A DNA stretch of 53,329 nt from Rhodospirillaceae bacterium (GCA_018649725.1 JABIHH010000002.1:1-53329), one strand, 5' to 3'; counted from the stretch's first letter, positions 7,942-17,072 are shown. Notes: a model not told the origin generated them from the letters alone. Made by a program: numbers and translations.

Positions 7942-9744
7942 TTATTCACTGGTCGAATAATATTCCGCATCGTCCGGTATGGCCCATTCGGTGGACATCG
8001 CTTTCAGCATGGCGTCGGAATATTCTTCGTCAAGCTTGACCACTGGATCATGTGACACTTCGATCGTACCATTGGATTTCCCGAGGACAATATTTTTGAG
8101 CCAATTTTGGTCATCTTGATCGGGGTGTTCAATCCGATAAGAGCCGCCGAAATATCCGCCTCGGCTTTCCCGGCGTTCCATAGAGGCCGTGCCGAGTAAG
8201 CGGCAGAGCGTCACTTGGCCTTCAGCTTCGATGGCTTGGCGGATCTTGTTCGCAACTTGTTTGTCATCGTCTCCCTCAGCCGAAATAGCGCCGATCATAT
8301 CTTTTTCGATCTCGCTAAGCTCAGCGAACACTTTATTTATGCCTGCTTCCGAGCGCGCAACATTTAGATTCTCCCCGGCGATTTGACGAATACAATCCAG
8401 AATATCTGCCGGATCCACGCCGTCATTTTGCGCGGTCCAAGTTGATAATTTGTTTTTCACAGCACCGATATCAGCGGTTTTAATTTCCGTGTGGTTACCT
8501 AATTTGCCGACATAATTGACCGCTTCAAGCCCGCTTAGGGCACCAAATACCAAGCAGTCTGAAAGCGCCGAGCCGCCAAACCGACTGGCGCCGTGAGAAC
8601 CGCCAGTCGCTTCGCCGGCTGCAAAGAAGCCCGGTACATTGGTCTCGCCTTTTTCATTAATTTTAATGCCGCCGACCAGATCGTGCGGATAGCAAATAAG
8701 CTCAATTGGATCATCAACCAAATCGACCTTACCGCGCTCAGCAAGTTCCCACATCCGGCCGTATTTCGGATGGTCTTTAAACTTATCGTCGACTTCTGAG
8801 ATGTCAAAAAGGATACCGCCATTCGGCCCACCGCCGCCTTTGAGGATTTCCTCACCGATGCGGCGGGTCAGTTCTTCCATGGTTAATTTGGTGGCACCCG
8901 TTTCGGGGTAGATCTCATAGAGAAATTCTTCGCCTTTGTTGTTGAGCAGCTTGGCCCCGGCTTCATTGATCAAACCATTTATAAAGCCGGCAAAGATAAA
9001 CTTCACCTGGAGTGCTTTGGGATGAACCGGGGTTGGCAGATAATGGCCAAATTCCATGCCCAGCATTTCAGCACCGGCATCAAAAGCAATGGCATAACCT
9101 TCGCCCGTAGCCGCCCCGACATTGTCGCCGACCGGATACATCGCACCATAGCCGCCGGTGGTCATGATCACGGCTTTCGCCTGTATAATATAAAGCTCGC
9201 CCGAGCGATAATTTAAACCCCAGGCACCGGTCACCGTATCGCCGTCTTTGAAGATGCCGCCGATAATCGTGTGGCTGAGCACATCCAGTTCAAGGTCTTT
9301 GCTTTTTTCAGATAGGCACTTCATGAGGTATTTGCCGGTGGCCCAATGATGATGGACCATGCGGGGGTAGGTGTGACCTTCCCAAGGGCGTTGGTGGTAT
9401 TTTTCGTCATCGCGGATGAGATCAAGTCCCCAACTTCGCATTTCCTCCGTCAGATCACAGATCGTCGTCGTCCACGTGCGCACCATTTTTTCATTGCACA
9501 GGCCAATCCCGTTGCGCACGACATCGCCAAAATGAATTTCAGGATTGTCACGGCTATCTGAGTGACCAAATGCGGCACCATAGCCAGCTAAGGCTTTGGT
9601 CGAATTGCCTGACGGGTACGGTCCTTTAGTCGCGACCAGGACATTGGCACCTGAAAGCTTGGCTTTGATTGCCGCCATCGCTCCGGCTGAGCCGGAACCG
9701 ACAACTAAGATATCGCATGACCTAACATTTGGTGTGAAAGTCAT
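7942..9744 (-). CDS. FAD-dependent flavoprotein of the fumarate reductase/AprA-like superfamily
   Basis: A 600-residue soluble flavoprotein. The FAD Rossmann motif DILVVGSGSAGAMAAIKAKL is at residues 11-30, followed by the glycine/serine-rich NSTKALAGYGAA. The capping and catalytic region has HHHWATGKYL and RPWEGHT. GFFAAGEATGG and GASRFGGSALSDCLVFG close the FAD site. The superfamily includes SdhA, FrdA, AprA and fumarate-reductase-like dehydrogenases. No iron-sulfur or membrane subunit lies nearby, so it is not a complete respiratory complex. A TRAP carboxylate importer is just upstream, so it may oxidise or reduce an imported carboxylate. Confidence 0.75.
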   Translation of the reverse strand: MTFTPNVRSCDILVVGSGSAGAMAAIKAKLSGANVLVATKGPYPSGNSTKALAGYGAAFGHSDSRDNPEIHFGDVVRNGIGLCNEKMVRTWTTTICDLTEEMRSWGLDLIRDDEKYHQRPWEGHTYPRMVHHHWATGKYLMKCLSEKSKDLELDVLSHTIIGGIFKDGDTVTGAWGLNYRSGELYIIQAKAVIMTTGGYGAMYPVGDNVGAATGEGYAIAFDAGAEMLGMEFGHYLPTPVHPKALQVKFIFAGFINGLINEAGAKLLNNKGEEFLYEIYPETGATKLTMEELTRRIGEEILKGGGGPNGGILFDISEVDDKFKDHPKYGRMWELAERGKVDLVDDPIELICYPHDLVGGIKINEKGETNVPGFFAAGEATGGSHGASRFGGSALSDCLVFGALSGLEAVNYVGKLGNHTEIKTADIGAVKNKLSTWTAQNDGVDPADILDCIRQIAGENLNVARSEAGINKVFAELSEIEKDMIGAISAEGDDDKQVANKIRQAIEAEGQVTLCRLLGTASMERRESRGGYFGGSYRIEHPDQDDQNWLKNIVLGKSNGTIEVSHDPVVKLDEEYSDAMLKAMSTEWAIPDDAEYYSTSE

Positions 9745-9786
9745 TTCAATTCATTACCCCTTATCCCCATTTGAGAAGAAACTATA

Positions 9787-9804
9787 TTAGGTCAAATGAC
9801 CTAA
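9787..9804. promoter_or_regulatory. Palindrome TTAGGTCA-AA-TGACCTAA upstream of the flavoprotein gene
   Basis: Eight-base perfect arms around an AA centre, 43 bases before the flavoprotein start on the minus strand. It looks like an operator for a dimeric regulator; which one is unknown. It does not match the GntR or IclR candidate sites elsewhere in the window. Confidence 0.5.
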
Positions 9805-9832
9805 AGACAAGTGTGGAAAGCGCTCTCTGACG

Positions 9833-9898
9833 GTGAAGGGCTGTCAGTTCTTTGCCTATCTGATCGTAGTGGCTCTGGCCGTGTGGCTGATTGCTTAA
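9833..9898 (+). CDS. Possible 21-residue membrane peptide
   Basis: A GTG-started frame reads MKGCQFFAYLIVVALAVWLI then A and stop TAA. It would be one hydrophobic helix with a lysine at the N-terminus, like known bacterial single-pass small proteins. GGAAAG at 9815-9820 is a distant ribosome site at best, so expression is unproven. It is convergent with the following CMD-like gene, opposite to its neighbours' direction. The alternative is chance: a short hydrophobic frame in an otherwise empty 160-base gap. Confidence 0.25.
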   Translation: MKGCQFFAYLIVVALAVWLIA

Positions 9899-9906
9899 AT
9901 GACCGG

Positions 9907-10452
9907 CTAGTCAGCGAGTGGGTTAACACCGTCTGCCGGCAGCATTTCGAAGGTATTTAAAACCATCGCAACATTTGAGTAATAGCCGAGAATAGCGACG
10001 AGATCGACGACGGTGGGCTCGCTGAGCTCTTCAACTGCGGCACTGTAAGTTTCATCTGAGACTTTTTTATTCTGCAAAAGTTCGGTGCTGAATTTGTAGA
10101 TCACTTCTTCATCTTTATTTTTAAAGCTCGGCGTTTCGCGCTGGGCGATGGCGTCAATGAGATCAGGATCGGTGCCAGCTTCCAAGGCGATGGGTTTATG
10201 TGCGTTCCACTCGATTTGCACCGTCCATTCCCGCGCCAATATCAAAATGGCGAGCTCGGATAATCTAGGCGGCAGAGAGGTTTCATAGCGACAATAGGCG
10301 CCAAGCTTTTGGCTGCGATCAGCAAGATCCGCGTTGCGAAGCCAGGGGATAAAAGGGCCAACGACCTTGCCTCTGGAGGCAATGATGTCATCGGCAATCT
10401 TTTTTTGTTCCGGCGACATTGTGTCGTAATCGAGTGTTTCTATACGAGACAT
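9907..10452 (-). CDS. Carboxymuconolactone-decarboxylase-family protein
   Basis: A 181-residue helical protein with the CMD/AhpD-like core: RGKVVGPFIPWLRNADLADR, then LPPRLSELAILILAREW and WNAHKPIALEAG. The core has the family's conserved Glu, Trp and His, but the CxxC pair of peroxidase-type AhpD is missing, so thiol peroxidase activity is unlikely. The family contains gamma-carboxymuconolactone decarboxylase and many proteins of unknown role in aromatic-degradation clusters. It begins 20 bases after the TRAP large permease gene and shares its operon. Confidence 0.75.
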   Translation of the reverse strand: MSRIETLDYDTMSPEQKKIADDIIASRGKVVGPFIPWLRNADLADRSQKLGAYCRYETSLPPRLSELAILILAREWTVQIEWNAHKPIALEAGTDPDLIDAIAQRETPSFKNKDEEVIYKFSTELLQNKKVSDETYSAAVEELSEPTVVDLVAILGYYSNVAMVLNTFEMLPADGVNPLAD

Positions 10453-10472
10453 TTTTTAACCCTTTATTTTAC

Positions 10473-11789
10473 TTAGTTTAAATTCATTCCGAGTGCCCTG
10501 GGCAGCCACAAGGAAATAACGGGGAACCATATGAGGATATTTATACGCACAATATCGGCATAGAAAAACGGAAAGATGCCGGAGAAGATTGTTTTGAGCG
10601 GGATGTTATCGGCAACGCCAAAAATAACAAAAACATTCATGCCGATCGGCGGCGTAATGAGACCGATTTCCATCACCATGACCAGGATCACGCCCCACCA
10701 ATAAGCGTCATATCCCATGCCGATGATCAGCGGGAAAACAAAGGGCAGGGTGATCAGCATGGCAGCGATGGAATCGAAAATACTGCCGAGGATCAAATAG
10801 ACAATCACCACCGCATAGACGACGAAAATCGGCGACAGCTCCAAAGCTTGAATGTTTTCGACTAAAAAGACCGGCATTTTCGAGGCCGAAATAAAGAAGG
10901 AGAAAATTGATGCGCCGGTCACCATGACATAAAGCATGGAAGAGGCGGCCGCGGTTTCTTTTAAGACCTGACCTAAGGTTGCCCAATTCATTTTGCCGCG
11001 TGCGACGGTAAACAAAAAGGAGAGGCCTGCGCCCAAGGCCGCCGCTTCGACAACGGTAAAGACACCGCCATAGATGCCGCCGATGACGGCACCGAGTAAG
11101 AACATCACGCCCCAGCTTTTCCGTAAAACCTGCCAGCGTTCCAGCCAAGAGGTTTTTTCACCCGCCGGGCCGATCTCGGGGTTTCTAGCTACCTGTATCC
11201 AAATTGCCAGGAAATGTCCAAGCAGCGCCAACAAGGCTGGAACGAGGGCGGCGACAAACAATGTAATAATGAATTTTTCGGTGATGAAAGCATAAATCAC
11301 CATGATCACAGAAGGCGGGATCAACATGCCAAGCGTGCCGCCTGCCGCCACGCTACCGCTCGCCAATCTTGGCGAATAACCGCGCGAAATCATTTCTGGC
11401 AAAGCGACCCGGCCCATCGTTGCAGCGGTGGCGACGGAAGATCCACAGACCGCGCCAAAGCCGGCGCAGCCGCCAATCGTTGCATAAGCCAGCCCGCCTT
11501 TACGGTGCCCGATAAAAGCGTAGGCGAGGCGGTAGATATCAGCCGAAAGGCCACTGACACCGGCGAAACTTCCCATCAGCAGAAACAACGGAACGACGGC
11601 TAATTCGGGGCTGGAAATTACGCCCGATAGCTCGGTCGCAAAAATGGAAACCGCCGGCTTCCAATGTGCCTGCAAAACACCGAAACCGATCGCACCCGCC
11701 GCTGCCATCGCGACGCCGATTGGCACATGTAATAAAATGAGGGCGAACATCCCAATGATGCCCAGGACAGATATTAGCACCGGATCCAT
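10473..11789 (-). CDS. dctM: TRAP transporter large permease (DctM type)
   Basis: A 438-residue inner-membrane protein with about 12 hydrophobic segments and family features: MDPVLISVLGIIGMFALILL at the start, GFGAVCGSSVATAATMGRVA with the GxxxxTAA-type motif, and GMLIPPSVIMVIYAF. It is the transport subunit of a tripartite ATP-independent periplasmic importer, driven by the sodium or proton gradient. It overlaps the DctQ gene by one base at 11789 (TAATG), so it is coupled. The C-terminus is a long hydrophobic tail. Substrate probably an organic acid. Confidence 0.9.
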   Translation of the reverse strand: MDPVLISVLGIIGMFALILLHVPIGVAMAAAGAIGFGVLQAHWKPAVSIFATELSGVISSPELAVVPLFLLMGSFAGVSGLSADIYRLAYAFIGHRKGGLAYATIGGCAGFGAVCGSSVATAATMGRVALPEMISRGYSPRLASGSVAAGGTLGMLIPPSVIMVIYAFITEKFIITLFVAALVPALLALLGHFLAIWIQVARNPEIGPAGEKTSWLERWQVLRKSWGVMFLLGAVIGGIYGGVFTVVEAAALGAGLSFLFTVARGKMNWATLGQVLKETAAASSMLYVMVTGASIFSFFISASKMPVFLVENIQALELSPIFVVYAVVIVYLILGSIFDSIAAMLITLPFVFPLIIGMGYDAYWWGVILVMVMEIGLITPPIGMNVFVIFGVADNIPLKTIFSGIFPFFYADIVRINILIWFPVISLWLPRALGMNLN

Positions 11790-12295
11790 TATTCTTTAAC
11801 TCCGGATCGGCCCGTGAGCAGGGACAAAAGTAAAATCGCCTGCACGGGGATACAGAGCAATAAAAGAAATGTCGCGATACCCCACCACGGTGCTACCGGC
11901 CAGGCCAGAACCCAGGTCACTTCATTGGTTACAAAAAATTCTTCGGTCAGGACGACGAACTGCCAGCCGACGATAACGAAGAATAAAAAAGTCATAAATC
12001 CGCCAAAGGCATCCAAGGCGTTTGAGACCTTTGGCCCGAGCCAGGTGCCGACAAAACGAATGGTGATGTGAGAATTATCGATCAGGGCGGTTGGGAAAAA
12101 AGATGCCATGATGATAGCGTAGATCAAATGCAGCACTTCGTTCAGGCCCTCGATGGGCGCTGAAAAAAGCCAGCGCAGCAACACATCGGCGATGATCACC
12201 AAGGTGACGGTGATCAGCCCGATGAGACCTACAACAGCAATAGAACGGCTGATAACCGTACTACGCTGTTCTAGGTATTTTAGCTTAAAGGACAC
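11789..12295 (-). CDS. dctQ: TRAP transporter small permease (DctQ type)
   Basis: A 168-residue membrane protein with four predicted hydrophobic segments (about residues 18-40, 55-75, 92-112, 130-155) and the DctQ-type core LRWLFSAPIEGLNEVLHLIY. It pairs with the large permease, whose start it touches. It lies 30 bases after the DctP gene, completing the order dctP-dctQ-dctM on the minus strand. Confidence 0.88.
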   Translation of the reverse strand: MSFKLKYLEQRSTVISRSIAVVGLIGLITVTLVIIADVLLRWLFSAPIEGLNEVLHLIYAIIMASFFPTALIDNSHITIRFVGTWLGPKVSNALDAFGGFMTFLFFVIVGWQFVVLTEEFFVTNEVTWVLAWPVAPWWGIATFLLLLCIPVQAILLLSLLTGRSGVKE

Positions 12296-12325
12296 GACTT
12301 ATTTTAAGTGTTCAGAGTGTTATTG

Positions 12326-13339
12326 CTACTTCTTTGCTCTGACTTCGGCCAAAATGGCTCTTGCATCAGCCAGCATTTGAGCGCCATTTGGGGTTGATTT
12401 CAACCAGCCCGCAATAACGCTTTTGCGCATTTTAGCGAGGGTTGCGACATCGGCACCACTTGGATCAATGACTGTGTGCTTGAGGCTTTTCTCAGCCATT
12501 TTTCGGAACATACCGTTGAGCTTCAGGTGCATACCACCGAATTTACGGGCCAGTTTTTCACCGCCATGTTTGGTGAAGGCTTTTTTGGCATCGCCGGGCA
12601 GACCATCGAAATTTTTCTTATCCATGACCAGGACGGCGTAATTGGCGCCAAGTACCGCTTCATAGTGATGTGACGTCACATCCATGATGCGGAACGCTTT
12701 GGCGGCAAACCATTCGAAAGAAGCAGCGTCGAGAATGCCTCGGCTTAGACTTTCGGCAGCTGACGTGATCGGAATACCGATCGGCACACCGCCCAGCGCT
12801 TTGATGGTTGCGCTATGGATCGGACCACCGGCTCTGATTTTTTTGCCTTTGAGATCAGCCAATGACTTCACCGGCTTTGGTGAGTGGATCAGATATTGTG
12901 ATACACCGCCGAACATCAGAGGATGTATGCTCTCAAAACCTTTAAGTTTACCGCGAGCATACATCCGCCAAATCGTGGTTGAGGCTTCCATAGCATCGTT
13001 GAACAGACCAGGGAGCTCAAATAAACCGCGATCGGCAAAACGGCCAGGTGAATAAGCCGGGATTGCCCAGGTGATGTCGACGACGCCATCGGCCACTAAT
13101 TTAAATTGCTGGCGAGGATTACGGCCGAGCGAGCCGCCGGGAAAGGAATCTACTCTAACTGTTCCTTTTGAGTCGGCTGTCACTTGATCCAGATAGGGTT
13201 TAAAAATCTTGGCAAAACCAGGCTCTTTGGCCGGCGGAAAAAAATTAAACTTGAGGGCTTTCTGGGCGAAGGCCGATTGAGTTGGCAGCACGACCATTAG
13301 ACAGGCAGCAGCACCAAGTAACAATTGTAGCTTTTTCAT
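12326..13339 (-). CDS. dctP: TRAP transporter periplasmic substrate-binding protein (DctP type)
   Basis: A 337-residue protein with a signal peptide (MKKLQLLLGAAACLMVVLPT then QSAFA-QKA cleavage). The body carries the DctP pattern SFPGGSLGRNPRQQFKLVADG, then GKKIRAGGPIHSATIKALGG and SRGILDAASFEW. The conserved arginine that clamps the substrate carboxylate fits KKIRAGG. It is the first gene of the TRAP operon and divergent from the IclR gene; the 171-base gap has the palindrome TGTAATAAGTTACA. An aromatic or alicyclic acid would suit the neighbouring catabolic genes, but this is inference. Confidence 0.9.
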   Translation of the reverse strand: MKKLQLLLGAAACLMVVLPTQSAFAQKALKFNFFPPAKEPGFAKIFKPYLDQVTADSKGTVRVDSFPGGSLGRNPRQQFKLVADGVVDITWAIPAYSPGRFADRGLFELPGLFNDAMEASTTIWRMYARGKLKGFESIHPLMFGGVSQYLIHSPKPVKSLADLKGKKIRAGGPIHSATIKALGGVPIGIPITSAAESLSRGILDAASFEWFAAKAFRIMDVTSHHYEAVLGANYAVLVMDKKNFDGLPGDAKKAFTKHGGEKLARKFGGMHLKLNGMFRKMAEKSLKHTVIDPSGADVATLAKMRKSVIAGWLKSTPNGAQMLADARAILAEVRAKK

Positions 13340-13406
13340 GTTAGATCCTTTTTGAGTAGATGTCCCTGAAACTTGTAATTCCCACTAGCGGGGAAATTTA
13401 TTATAA

Positions 13407-13420
13407 TGTAATAAGTTACA
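13407..13420. promoter_or_regulatory. Palindrome TGTAA-TAAG-TTACA between dctP and iclR-type gene
   Basis: Perfect five-base arms in the AT-rich gap between the divergent TRAP operon and IclR gene. Similar TGTAAT/ATTACA-like motifs occur upstream of the MDR gene at 15925-15970, so both may be sites for the same IclR regulator. Confidence 0.4.
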
Positions 13421-13510
13421 AATAACGTAATTTAATTTACTTTGTCAAGTTGATCTATCGACGAATCGCTTTATTGTGCTGCTAGAGTTTAGAAAAAAGA
13501 AAATTAGCTT

Positions 13511-14299
13511 ATGAATAAAAAAATCAATAAAAAATCGGGTAGCAATGGGGGCGTTCAATCCGTTGAGATTGGCACAGGCGTCTTGCTTGCCGTCATGAGT
13601 GGCGGCGGTCCAATGAGTCTTAAATCTATCGCCGAGGCCACGTCGCTACCGCCTGCCAAGGCGCATCGTTATCTTGTCAGTTTGATCCGCTCCGGCCTGG
13701 TCGATCAGGATGCGGCAACGGGTAAATATGATTTGGGACCGATTGCGCTGCAAATCGGTTTGTCGGCGATTCTCAGGCTCAATGTGGTTCGCACCGCAGT
13801 TCCCATTGTCTCGGAACTTCGTGAAGATCTCGGCGAATCCATCATGCTCACTGTTTGGGGGGATCATGGCCCGACCATTGTGCATTGGGAAGAATCACTC
13901 ATGCCGGTGACCGTAAATGCGCGCATCGGCTCGGTGCTTCCGATATTGGGAACAGCGACGGGGCACACCTATCTGACTTGGTTGCCGAAAGAGCAAACCC
14001 AGGAATTCGTTAAATCAGAAGTTAAACGCGGGGCGGATTTAACGGCCAAGGATATTGAAGGCTTGATCAAGCGGACAAAAAAGCACGGGCTCGGCTTTTT
14101 TGAAATTGAGGATATGCGCTCTCTGAGCTCTTTGGCGGCACCGATCTTCAACCTCGAAAATAAGTTGATCGCCGTCATCACTGCCTTTGGCTACAAAGGC
14201 TCCTTCGATAACACGCCGACCGGGGCAAATGCCAAGGTTCTAAAAAAAGCGGCGGGCCAAATATCTGCCAAAATGGGTTTTAGTGGTGATATGCCTTAG
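13511..14299 (+). CDS. IclR-family transcriptional regulator
   Basis: 262 residues with an N-terminal winged helix (SLKSIAEATSLPPAKAHRYL, residues about 36-56, then SGLVDQDAATGKYDLGPIA) and the C-terminal IclR effector domain (ESIMLTVWGDHGPTIVHWEE; SVLPILGTATGHTYL; RSLSSLAAPIF). It is divergent from the TRAP operon and convergent, with a four-base overlap of stop regions, with the flavin hydroxylase gene. IclR proteins control aromatic and organic-acid catabolism in alphaproteobacteria, so control of TRAP, hydroxylase and the operon at 16048 is plausible. Confidence 0.88.
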   Translation: MNKKINKKSGSNGGVQSVEIGTGVLLAVMSGGGPMSLKSIAEATSLPPAKAHRYLVSLIRSGLVDQDAATGKYDLGPIALQIGLSAILRLNVVRTAVPIVSELREDLGESIMLTVWGDHGPTIVHWEESLMPVTVNARIGSVLPILGTATGHTYLTWLPKEQTQEFVKSEVKRGADLTAKDIEGLIKRTKKHGLGFFEIEDMRSLSSLAAPIFNLENKLIAVITAFGYKGSFDNTPTGANAKVLKKAAGQISAKMGFSGDMP

Positions 14300-15891
14300 C
14301 CGGCGGCCATCCAATCCTGGATAGATTCTATTTGTCGGTCCAAATCTTCCTGTGATTTAACGATGCCATAAATATAGCGATCGGGCCGTACAATAATTGC
14401 CGCGCAATCTTGGTCATCGAAATAATCGATCATCAGTCCATCCACATCGGACACGTTCAGTGTTCCGCTCTCGCCCGTGCTGAGCGAAGCGCCGGATTTA
14501 TTCATGCAAATGACTTGGCCGCTAATTTTTTGCCAGAAACTTTCTTGTGCGTCAGACAGGACCACCCCTTCTTTGGCAGGGTTTTGCACAATCCAAAAAT
14601 TACTGCCGGCAATGTCATCGAGTAAACCTTCATCGCCATTCTCCTGCGTTACTTTGGGTTGGCGAGCCAATGTGCCAACACCACTAATGCCGGAGAAATC
14701 GAAGGATCCATGTTCGAGCGGCGGAATGAGGCCTTGGCGGAAAACATTTTGTGTGCCGTCTTTGAGTTCCTGTTCGAGGATCGTGTCTCGCTCAGCGGCT
14801 TTCTCGTGATCGAGCATACAAATCTCTTCACCCAATCCCTTGGTCCGCATCGTCGTGGTTTCAACATGCGGCTTTCGCTCGGTTGTGTAGCTATCCAAGA
14901 TAGCATCTGAAATGCCATCGATTAAAATCGATTTGAGACGCCAGGATACTGCCGATGCATCGCGGATCCCTTGGCACATGCCTTGGCCGATGAAGGGAGG
15001 CGTTTGATGAGCGGCATCACCGGCAAGTAAAACCCGGCCTTTGCGCCAAGTCGCTGCGACCAGAGCGTGGAAGCGATAAGTGGCTGAGCGGCGAATTTCA
15101 AATTGTTCAGGCTTGCCAAATTCGGCGATGAGCTCATAGATGCGCGGCAATTGATCGATTTCTTCCGGCGTTTCGCCCGGCATCAACATAATTTCCCAGC
15201 GGCGATGGTTGTTGGGCCCGACAATAAAAGTCATCGGTCGGTCCGGGTTGCAGATCTGCTGGTTGACCTGCGGCAGCTCATCAATGTTGTCGGCATAGAC
15301 GTCAACGACCAGCCACGGCTCGTCAAATCCGAGATCCTCAAAAATAATACCTAGAGCATTGCGGGTTGGGCTGCTGGCACCATCGCAGGCGACAACATAT
15401 TTGGCGTTAAATTCTTTGACGGTGTTGGTATCTAAATCACGGACGCTGAGAGATACGTGATCGACGTGCTCTTCAAAGCTTTCCATCTCATGGCGGGTGA
15501 AAACGTCCACTGTTGCTTGACGTTCAACGCCGTCCCTAAGACCTTTTTCGAGACCAGGCTGGTCAAACGTAAAGTTAGGCTCCCAGCCAAAGGGGTGCGG
15601 CAGTGGCATTTGGTGAAACTCTCTGATCACCTGTCCTTTGGCACCAATATAATGTGTCGAGGCCATCGGCGCCGTTGCCGGCATTATATCATCGGTAACA
15701 CCTGCTGCTTGAAATACGCGCATTGTCTCATGATCAAAACCAATCGCACGTGGCTGATCAAATATGTCGGCATCGCGTTCAATAACGACAGTTTTAATGC
15801 CTTCAAGTCCCAGAAGATTTGCTATTGTGGCGCCCGTTGGCCCATAGCCGATTATGGCGACGTCGAAAAGTTGATCCATAGTATTGGTCAT
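14296..15891 (-). CDS. FAD-dependent aromatic hydroxylase, MhpA type
   Basis: A 531-residue class A flavoprotein monooxygenase. It has the N-terminal dinucleotide motif DVAIIGYGPTGATIANLLG (residues 8-27), the middle motif YVVACDGASSPTRNALG, and GDAAHQTPPFIGQGMCQGIR that binds the FAD ribityl chain. The order and length match 3-(3-hydroxyphenyl)propionate hydroxylase-like enzymes with a C-terminal thioredoxin-like domain. Product: a catechol-type dihydroxy aromatic, using NAD(P)H and O2. It is divergent from the operon with an extradiol dioxygenase, which would open the ring next. The exact substrate is unknown. Confidence 0.85.
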   Translation of the reverse strand: MTNTMDQLFDVAIIGYGPTGATIANLLGLEGIKTVVIERDADIFDQPRAIGFDHETMRVFQAAGVTDDIMPATAPMASTHYIGAKGQVIREFHQMPLPHPFGWEPNFTFDQPGLEKGLRDGVERQATVDVFTRHEMESFEEHVDHVSLSVRDLDTNTVKEFNAKYVVACDGASSPTRNALGIIFEDLGFDEPWLVVDVYADNIDELPQVNQQICNPDRPMTFIVGPNNHRRWEIMLMPGETPEEIDQLPRIYELIAEFGKPEQFEIRRSATYRFHALVAATWRKGRVLLAGDAAHQTPPFIGQGMCQGIRDASAVSWRLKSILIDGISDAILDSYTTERKPHVETTTMRTKGLGEEICMLDHEKAAERDTILEQELKDGTQNVFRQGLIPPLEHGSFDFSGISGVGTLARQPKVTQENGDEGLLDDIAGSNFWIVQNPAKEGVVLSDAQESFWQKISGQVICMNKSGASLSTGESGTLNVSDVDGLMIDYFDDQDCAAIIVRPDRYIYGIVKSQEDLDRQIESIQDWMAAG

Positions 15892-15924
15892 TCCCTAAAG
15901 ACTATTATAATTCGAGATTGTATT

Positions 15925-15972
15925 TTACATGTTTTATATTATGTAATATATTTCATAATATGTAATTAAAAA
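15925..15972. promoter_or_regulatory. AT-rich inverted and direct repeats between two divergent operons
   Basis: TTACAT (15925-15930) and ATGTAA (15941-15946) form an inverted repeat with a ten-base spacer. The elements ATATTATGTAAT and ATAATATGTAAT, about 19 bases apart, form a direct repeat. The gap serves the divergent hydroxylase and MDR promoters. Half-sites resemble the IclR candidate at 13407-13420. Confidence 0.4.
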
Positions 15973-16047
15973 TATGTGTCAATAACTGACATGAAAGCAA
16001 TATACTCTACTAATATAAATTAGTAGAAAAAGGGAACAGTTAAAACA

Positions 16048-17061
16048 ATGTCTATTTCTGATACCGTAAACCATCAGGTTATTCTTTCGTCGCGCCCGGT
16101 TGGCATCCCCCAGGCGGAACATTTCGAACTTTCCGAGGCGCCAATCCCGGAACCCAAAGATGGCGAATTCTTAGTTAGGAATAAATTTCTCTCGGTTGAC
16201 CCTGCCATGCGGGGCTGGACAAATGCGGCGAAGAACTATTCTGAGCCGGTTGCCATTGGTGACGTTATGCGCGCCATTACGGCCGGTGAAGTGATCGCTA
16301 GCAAGCACCCGGATTACGCCGAAGGTGATTTGGTGGTTGGCACATTGGGCTGGCAGGAATACGGCATCGGCAATGGCAGCGAGATTCGTTTTAAAGTTCC
16401 GAAAATGGATGTCCCGCTGTCAGCATTTCTGGGGATTTTAGGCAGCAACGGCATCACCGCCTATTTTGGTCTGCTGACCCATGGCGAGCCAAAAGCGGGC
16501 GAGACTGTTGTTGTTTCAACGGCTGCCGGGGCGGTCGGTTCTGCGGTTGGCCAGATTGCAAAAATCAAAGGCTGCCGAACCGTTGGATTGACCGGCAGTG
16601 ATGACAAAGTCGAGTTTTGCAAAAGTGAGTTCGGCTATGACGAAGCGATAAATTACAAGACAGCGGATTTGGATGCTGCTCTCAAAGCGGCCTGCCCGGA
16701 TGGTGTTGATGTTTATTTCGATAATACATCGGGCAGTATTACCGATACGGTTTATAATAATCTGGCGATTGGTGCACGCTGCGTGGTGTGCGGCACGGCC
16801 TCTATCTCGGTCTGGGATCCCCTGCCGACCGGCCCCCGGGTGGAGCGGACCTTACTGGTTAAGCGCGCCCGTATCCAAGGCCTCTATGTGTTCGATTTTG
16901 AAGATCAATGGGGCGCCGCTCAGAAAGACCTTTGTCAGTGGTTTGAAGAGGGTAAGCTCAATTACCGTGAAGATATTTTAGATGGATTGGAACATGCTCC
17001 GGGCTCTATTCAACGTCTTTATGACGGTGAAAATCAGGGTAAATTGCTGATCGAAATTTAA
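16048..17061 (+). CDS. NADP-dependent MDR oxidoreductase (CurA/PTGR-like)
   Basis: A 337-residue zinc-independent medium-chain reductase. The N-terminal part has FLVRNKFLSVDPAMRGW, and the Rossmann motif TAAGAVGSAVGQIAKIKG starts near residue 158. The nucleotide-binding GSDDKVEF segment and YFDNTSGSITD match the leukotriene-B4 12-hydroxydehydrogenase/CurA group, which reduces alpha,beta-unsaturated ketones or acids with NADPH. It is first in an operon with the extradiol dioxygenase (11 bases on), selenoprotein and acyl-CoA dehydrogenase genes, so it probably reduces a ring-cleavage intermediate. Confidence 0.85.
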   Translation: MSISDTVNHQVILSSRPVGIPQAEHFELSEAPIPEPKDGEFLVRNKFLSVDPAMRGWTNAAKNYSEPVAIGDVMRAITAGEVIASKHPDYAEGDLVVGTLGWQEYGIGNGSEIRFKVPKMDVPLSAFLGILGSNGITAYFGLLTHGEPKAGETVVVSTAAGAVGSAVGQIAKIKGCRTVGLTGSDDKVEFCKSEFGYDEAINYKTADLDAALKAACPDGVDVYFDNTSGSITDTVYNNLAIGARCVVCGTASISVWDPLPTGPRVERTLLVKRARIQGLYVFDFEDQWGAAQKDLCQWFEEGKLNYREDILDGLEHAPGSIQRLYDGENQGKLLIEI

Positions 17062-17072
17062 AGGACATAAAG

